Shown here piece by piece: positions 60,501 to 64,000 of a stretch of 64,000 nucleotides of DNA (positions are counted from its first letter, which is position 1; each line of letters begins with the position of its first letter). Position numbers and translations under genes: made by a program. Below the pieces are notes generated by a model, which was given only the letters and a program-made list of their open reading frames with translations, searched no databases and was not told the origin of the DNA. This stretch comes from Climacium dendroides. Lineage: Eukaryota; Streptophyta; Bryopsida; Hypnales; Climaciaceae. The stretch is taken from positions 12,156,047 through 12,220,046 of the forward strand of contig OX467087.1 in the NCBI GenBank assembly GCA_950106755.1, in the 5' to 3' direction.

Positions 60501-60910
60501 CAACAATGCTCATTTATTTTCAAAAAATAAATTGACTATTAATGCATACAAATTTTGAGATTCACCAAAACCACTTGGAAAAAATAAGGACTCGTAAAAA
60601 ATAGCGCGAAGCAAAATAAATACCTCTTTCAAGAGTACAAATTATTACAAGAAGAATTCAAACATTGGAATTTCTTGACCGCCTTCAATTTTCTTGGAGG
60701 TGAAGTTCACCGGTGGACTTCACTTAATGAAGTTGGCCAAAAGACTTCTCCGAATGGTGTTTAGACTACAACTGGTCAAGACTTCTTTACATATTATTTT
60801 ATCATTTTTTCTTCTTGTCCAACATTCCACCGGTTGCTTCAAATAGTCATGTCTTGGCCAAGACTTCTTGACCGACCGGTGCACTTCTTGACCGTAGTCT
60901 AAACCGGCCC

Positions 60911-62600
60911 TTACTGCAATAGCTTGTTCTGGCAGGCACTTCCAGCTTTCCAGGGCCGCTTTACCCCTTCTGGGGGAGCCCATTTGTTGTGAAAGAGGCC
61001 ACTTGTATTGGAGAAGGGGCTAAAATTAGTTTGAAACCCTTTACACTTAGAGGTGGAGCCAATTTGGTGGAATGAATTTTTTATTCAAAAAAAGGCATGA
61101 TCTCACATGGCCCAAGCCCAAGGAATTTGGTGCATCAAGAATGGGAGGCCAATGTGAGATTCCAAGTTTTGAAAATTATATTAACTATTATTAGTTTCAA
61201 CAAATTAACTCTGTTTGATTCCGTGCAATCGGCTTCAAGGGGAATTGCTCCAACCTCTTGGTGTTAACCCCTGAGTGCCCAAAGCATATTTGCTATAATC
61301 CAAAACCTTCTCAATTCATCCCAATCAAACTATCGCATAAAATGAGATCCACATAAATTGATAGTATTGATTGATAGTAGAGATAGGGCTGGAGCTATAG
61401 GAAAAGGGACACGTCCTTTGACCATATAGTTGAAAAGATTATATTATAATGGTCAAACAAGGAGATTTTTGAGTTTTGAGAGGCCATATTTGAGGCACTC
61501 GAGCGCTCAGGGGTTAAGTGGCCCTGAAAAAAGAGAGAAGGGCTGAATTTTTCTAGGTTTCATTATATTGGTTGCACTTCTTGTCCTCAAGAAGATCTCT
61601 TTGTATGCAGGAATTGACTCTCGTTATAAACTTATTCTTATGAGTACTTGAAGATGGCGTGAAGCCTAAAAGGAGCTGAAAATTTGTACAATTGACCTCA
61701 AGGGGGGAATAGGCCTAATCTATAAATGTAAAGCAACTTTCAATGTATATTCGTTATAGGAAGTGACTTCTTTAGACTTCCATGTTAGAAATAAGTATGA
61801 TTGCTTTAGGTTAGTAAGATAACCATCATGAGTACAATTTTAGTTGGTTTGGTGGTAGTCTAGAGACTCTTTCGGAACATGATGGGTAGCACATTTCAAA
61901 AAAATTCAACAAATTCATTCTTTGTTGAAATAATGTAATTTCAATTGTTCTTGATGTTTCTCACACTTGTCTTTATAAGAATTTTTAAATTTAATTTTGC
62001 AATGGCATCTAAATAAACTTTTAAATTTACATACAATGAACAATTTTATCTAATTTAGTTCTCAACATTTTTGGCAATGGAAATAGGAAACTATTGAAGC
62101 ATCATCAAAATGACCTCAGCCTCTTTACTTTGAAGGGCTCCTACTCTACAAACGATGCTTCATTGTTGTAATATAAAAGTTTTTAGTGAATGGTTTTGCT
62201 TCTTACTCAAGGTGTTTCAAACATACACCTAAAGTATCTTCCAAGGCTAGACTTTGAAAATTAAAAAATAATTCATGGGCTCTCTATATTTTTATTTTTT
62301 AACACAAATAATTTCATTTGTGTACAAAGCAAAACTAACAAATAATTTTGACTCCATCTATGAATATCAACTTAATGAATGGTAATAGAAATATCTACCT
62401 TATACACACCAAATTGCTAATGACTAGTCACATATGACTTAGCACTACTTTCTTAGTTTGTATGTATGTACTACTAAAATTTTACTATTTCAAAATGTTG
62501 AATACTAATGGAGGTCACTTTGAGGTACAAAAAAATTAAGGTTTTGTAGAAAAAGTTGTGACTTTTTTCAAATTAAGTTCATATAGGATTGTAGTCAAGG
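60911..62600 (+). repeat. Segmental duplication, interrupted copy (right part)
   Basis: It continues the GC-rich unit split by Harbinger and then matches 43960-45100 and beyond (TGGTGGAATGAATTTTTTAT, AATCGGCTTCAAGG, ACTTCTTTAGACTTCCATGTT, TGGTTTTGCTTCTTACTCAA). It contains the 246-bp TTAA element that is absent from the other copy. Confidence 0.65.
61268..61513. mobile_element. TTAA-flanked MITE, 246 bp
   Basis: TTAA at 61264-61267 and 61514-61517 flank CCCCTGAGTGCCC...GAGCGCTCAGGGG. It sits within the segmental duplication; the paralogous site near 44250 lacks it. Ends and target site fit the piggyBac group, but the interior differs from the 13579 family. Non-coding. Confidence 0.7.
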
Positions 62601-62635
62601 TTGCACAAAATAAATATCCCAGGCAAAATCACGTC

Positions 62636-63135
62636 CAAAGTCTGGACGTCTGGACGTTTAGATTTGTCGGATGCAAACGGCAGACATGGAGGTGGACGGG
62701 CTAACCGCCTTGGTGGACGCATGGACAGGTGGACGGTAGTTGGACGGGCAGATGGCAGTTGGACGGACGGCCCCTTCTAAGCTGTAGTAAACTTTTTTTT
62801 CCATTTGCAACTTCATTTCTTGGATTTTTGAGGCGTGTAATATACCTTTGGAAAGGTCTTGAGAATACCTTTGTAATGGTATGTTACACACCCCTAAACT
62901 CCAAAAACTCAAGTTGCAAATGAAAAAAGAAGTTTGGTGCTATCGAATGAGCGGGTCGCTTGGTGGGTGGCGGCTCGGGTGGTGGATAGCCTTGGCAGAC
63001 GGCAGATGGTCTCAAAAGCTGCGCAGATGGATGTTGGGCGGACAACCTTTCTTTTGCTGCAATAAATTTTTTTGGCATTTGGGACTAGAGTTCTTGGAGT
63101 TTGAAGGCATAAAATATACCAATGGAAAGGTTTAA
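62636..63135. repeat. TGGACG-rich patch and imperfect inverted repeats
   Basis: 62636-62775 is packed with TGGACG / TGGACGG words. It is followed by an AT-rich arm (TTTCCATTTGCAACTTCATTTC) that is repeated in inverted form at about 62910 (AAGTTGCAAATGAAAAAAGA) and in direct form at about 63070. GC-rich text recurs at 62948-63050. It is probably a dispersed repeat with inverted structure. Open frames on both strands are not convincing genes. Confidence 0.45.
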
Positions 63136-63144
63136 AAAATTCCA

Positions 63145-63634
63145 TCAAATGGCATATTTCACACCATCAAATTAAATTGGTCATCATGCAAACCAAAATT
63201 TCCTAAACCTTGTTGCAATAATGTATACTAGCCAAATTTTGTTCAAATTTTGAATGAAGATATAAGAAAAAATAACAACATTTTGAATAGCACTCTATAT
63301 ATTCCTATGATAAAATAACAAAGTACAATTGTTTACATTAAGCATACCTTAGTAATTAGAACTATCAATGCATTTTTTAACAAATTTAAAAGACACTCTA
63401 GGTTATAATTGCATGTTCAACATTTATAGAATTGTCACAAAATAATTGAAAAAAACAAAACCATTAATTAGAATGTGCAACACTATATTATATTTTGTAT
63501 ACCTATTGTGAAGCTTCAATGTATTTTATTGTATTTGATATGCATTGTTCTTTACTAGTTCTTCAAAATTTCATGATAATGTCAAATTTGTATAGTCATA
63601 TTAAATCAAATGGCATATTTCACACCATCAAATC
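63145..63634. repeat. 29-bp direct repeat pair
   Basis: ATCAAATGGCATATTTCACA followed by CCATCAAAT occurs at about 63145 and again at about 63606. The sequence between and after them, to the end of the window, is AT-rich and gene-free. Confidence 0.55.
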
Positions 63635-64000
63635 TAATCATATTAATAGTCAAAAGCTAAAAATTGAAAAAAAGAACAAGAAGTACAAATCCCTAGAAGT
63701 TGCCAAAATACACTACATGTTCAATTGCTATGTTCAATTTTGAATATCATTTTAGAAAAGGGATCTCATTTAAAATCCAAAAATAATCTAAACCACCCAA
63801 ATTTAAAATAATGATGTTGAATAGATGTCAACTAAAAATATGGATGAAAATTAGCCAAGTTACATTATGAAATTGAAAGGTCTTTATATTTTATTCATGG
63901 GACATATTAGCCTCAACAACACTTTTTTAAAATTAAATCATAAGTTATATTATCAAACAAACAAAGAGAATATTGGTATTGATCCTATAAATGTGATATT

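Larger units (their letters stand above)
55685..60910. mobile_element. PIF/Harbinger DNA transposon, 5226 bp, structurally complete
   Basis: Both ends carry a perfect 37-bp terminal inverted repeat starting GGGCCGGTTTAGACTACGGT (left, from 55685) and its reverse complement (right, ending 60910). TTA repeats flank it at 55682-55684 and 60911-60913, the typical three-base target duplication. It contains a Myb/SANT-like gene on the plus strand and a DDE transposase on the minus strand, the standard two-gene set. An uninterrupted paralogous site lies at about 49990. Each gene carries only one or two disabling changes, so insertion was recent. Confidence 0.92.

Overview
The window looks like nuclear DNA of a streptophyte (land-plant lineage). 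The evidence is a plant-type C2H2 finger of the QALGGH class, an AP2/ERF domain, two trihelix (Myb/SANT-like) domains, a plant L1-type LINE, and an intron-rich STT3 gene with GT..AG introns. Genes are sparse and GC-richer, set in very AT-rich DNA full of transposon remnants. No LTR retrotransposon was seen, and DNA transposons dominate. A non-seed plant or streptophyte alga seems more likely than a crop-like angiosperm, but the species cannot be fixed from sequence alone.

Layout: 0-7 kb is AT-rich DNA with piggyBac-type, AAGGTAG-type and Mutator-type miniature elements. A single-exon gene at 7850-9016 encodes an unusual protein with both a C2H2 finger and an AP2/ERF domain. 9-25 kb is gene-free and holds foldback elements, a 4.9-kb piggyBac-like transposon with a decayed transposase (13579-18454), and tandem repeats. 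25964-30027 is a complete six-exon gene for STT3, the catalytic subunit of oligosaccharyltransferase. 31.8-35.2 kb, minus strand, is a trihelix-plus-leucine-rich-repeat gene that appears broken. 36-50 kb is nested repeats, including two hAT-like miniature elements, a palindromic repeat with a recurring 62-residue ORF, and a stray copy of part of STT3. 50-55.3 kb is a decayed LINE on the minus strand. 55685-60910 is a structurally complete PIF/Harbinger transposon with two convergent genes. 61-64 kb is further duplicated and repetitive DNA.

How the parts relate: the TTAA-flanked CCCCT...AGGGG elements scattered through the window share ends with the piggyBac-like element and were probably moved by it or by relatives. 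A GC-rich unit occurs near 42.9-44 kb, 49.6-50.1 kb and 55.3-61 kb. The last copy was split by the Harbinger element and a piggyBac miniature element, and the uninterrupted copies act as empty-site references. The two apparently functional host genes (C2H2-AP2 factor and STT3) are unrelated in role. All coordinates and repeat comparisons were made by eye.
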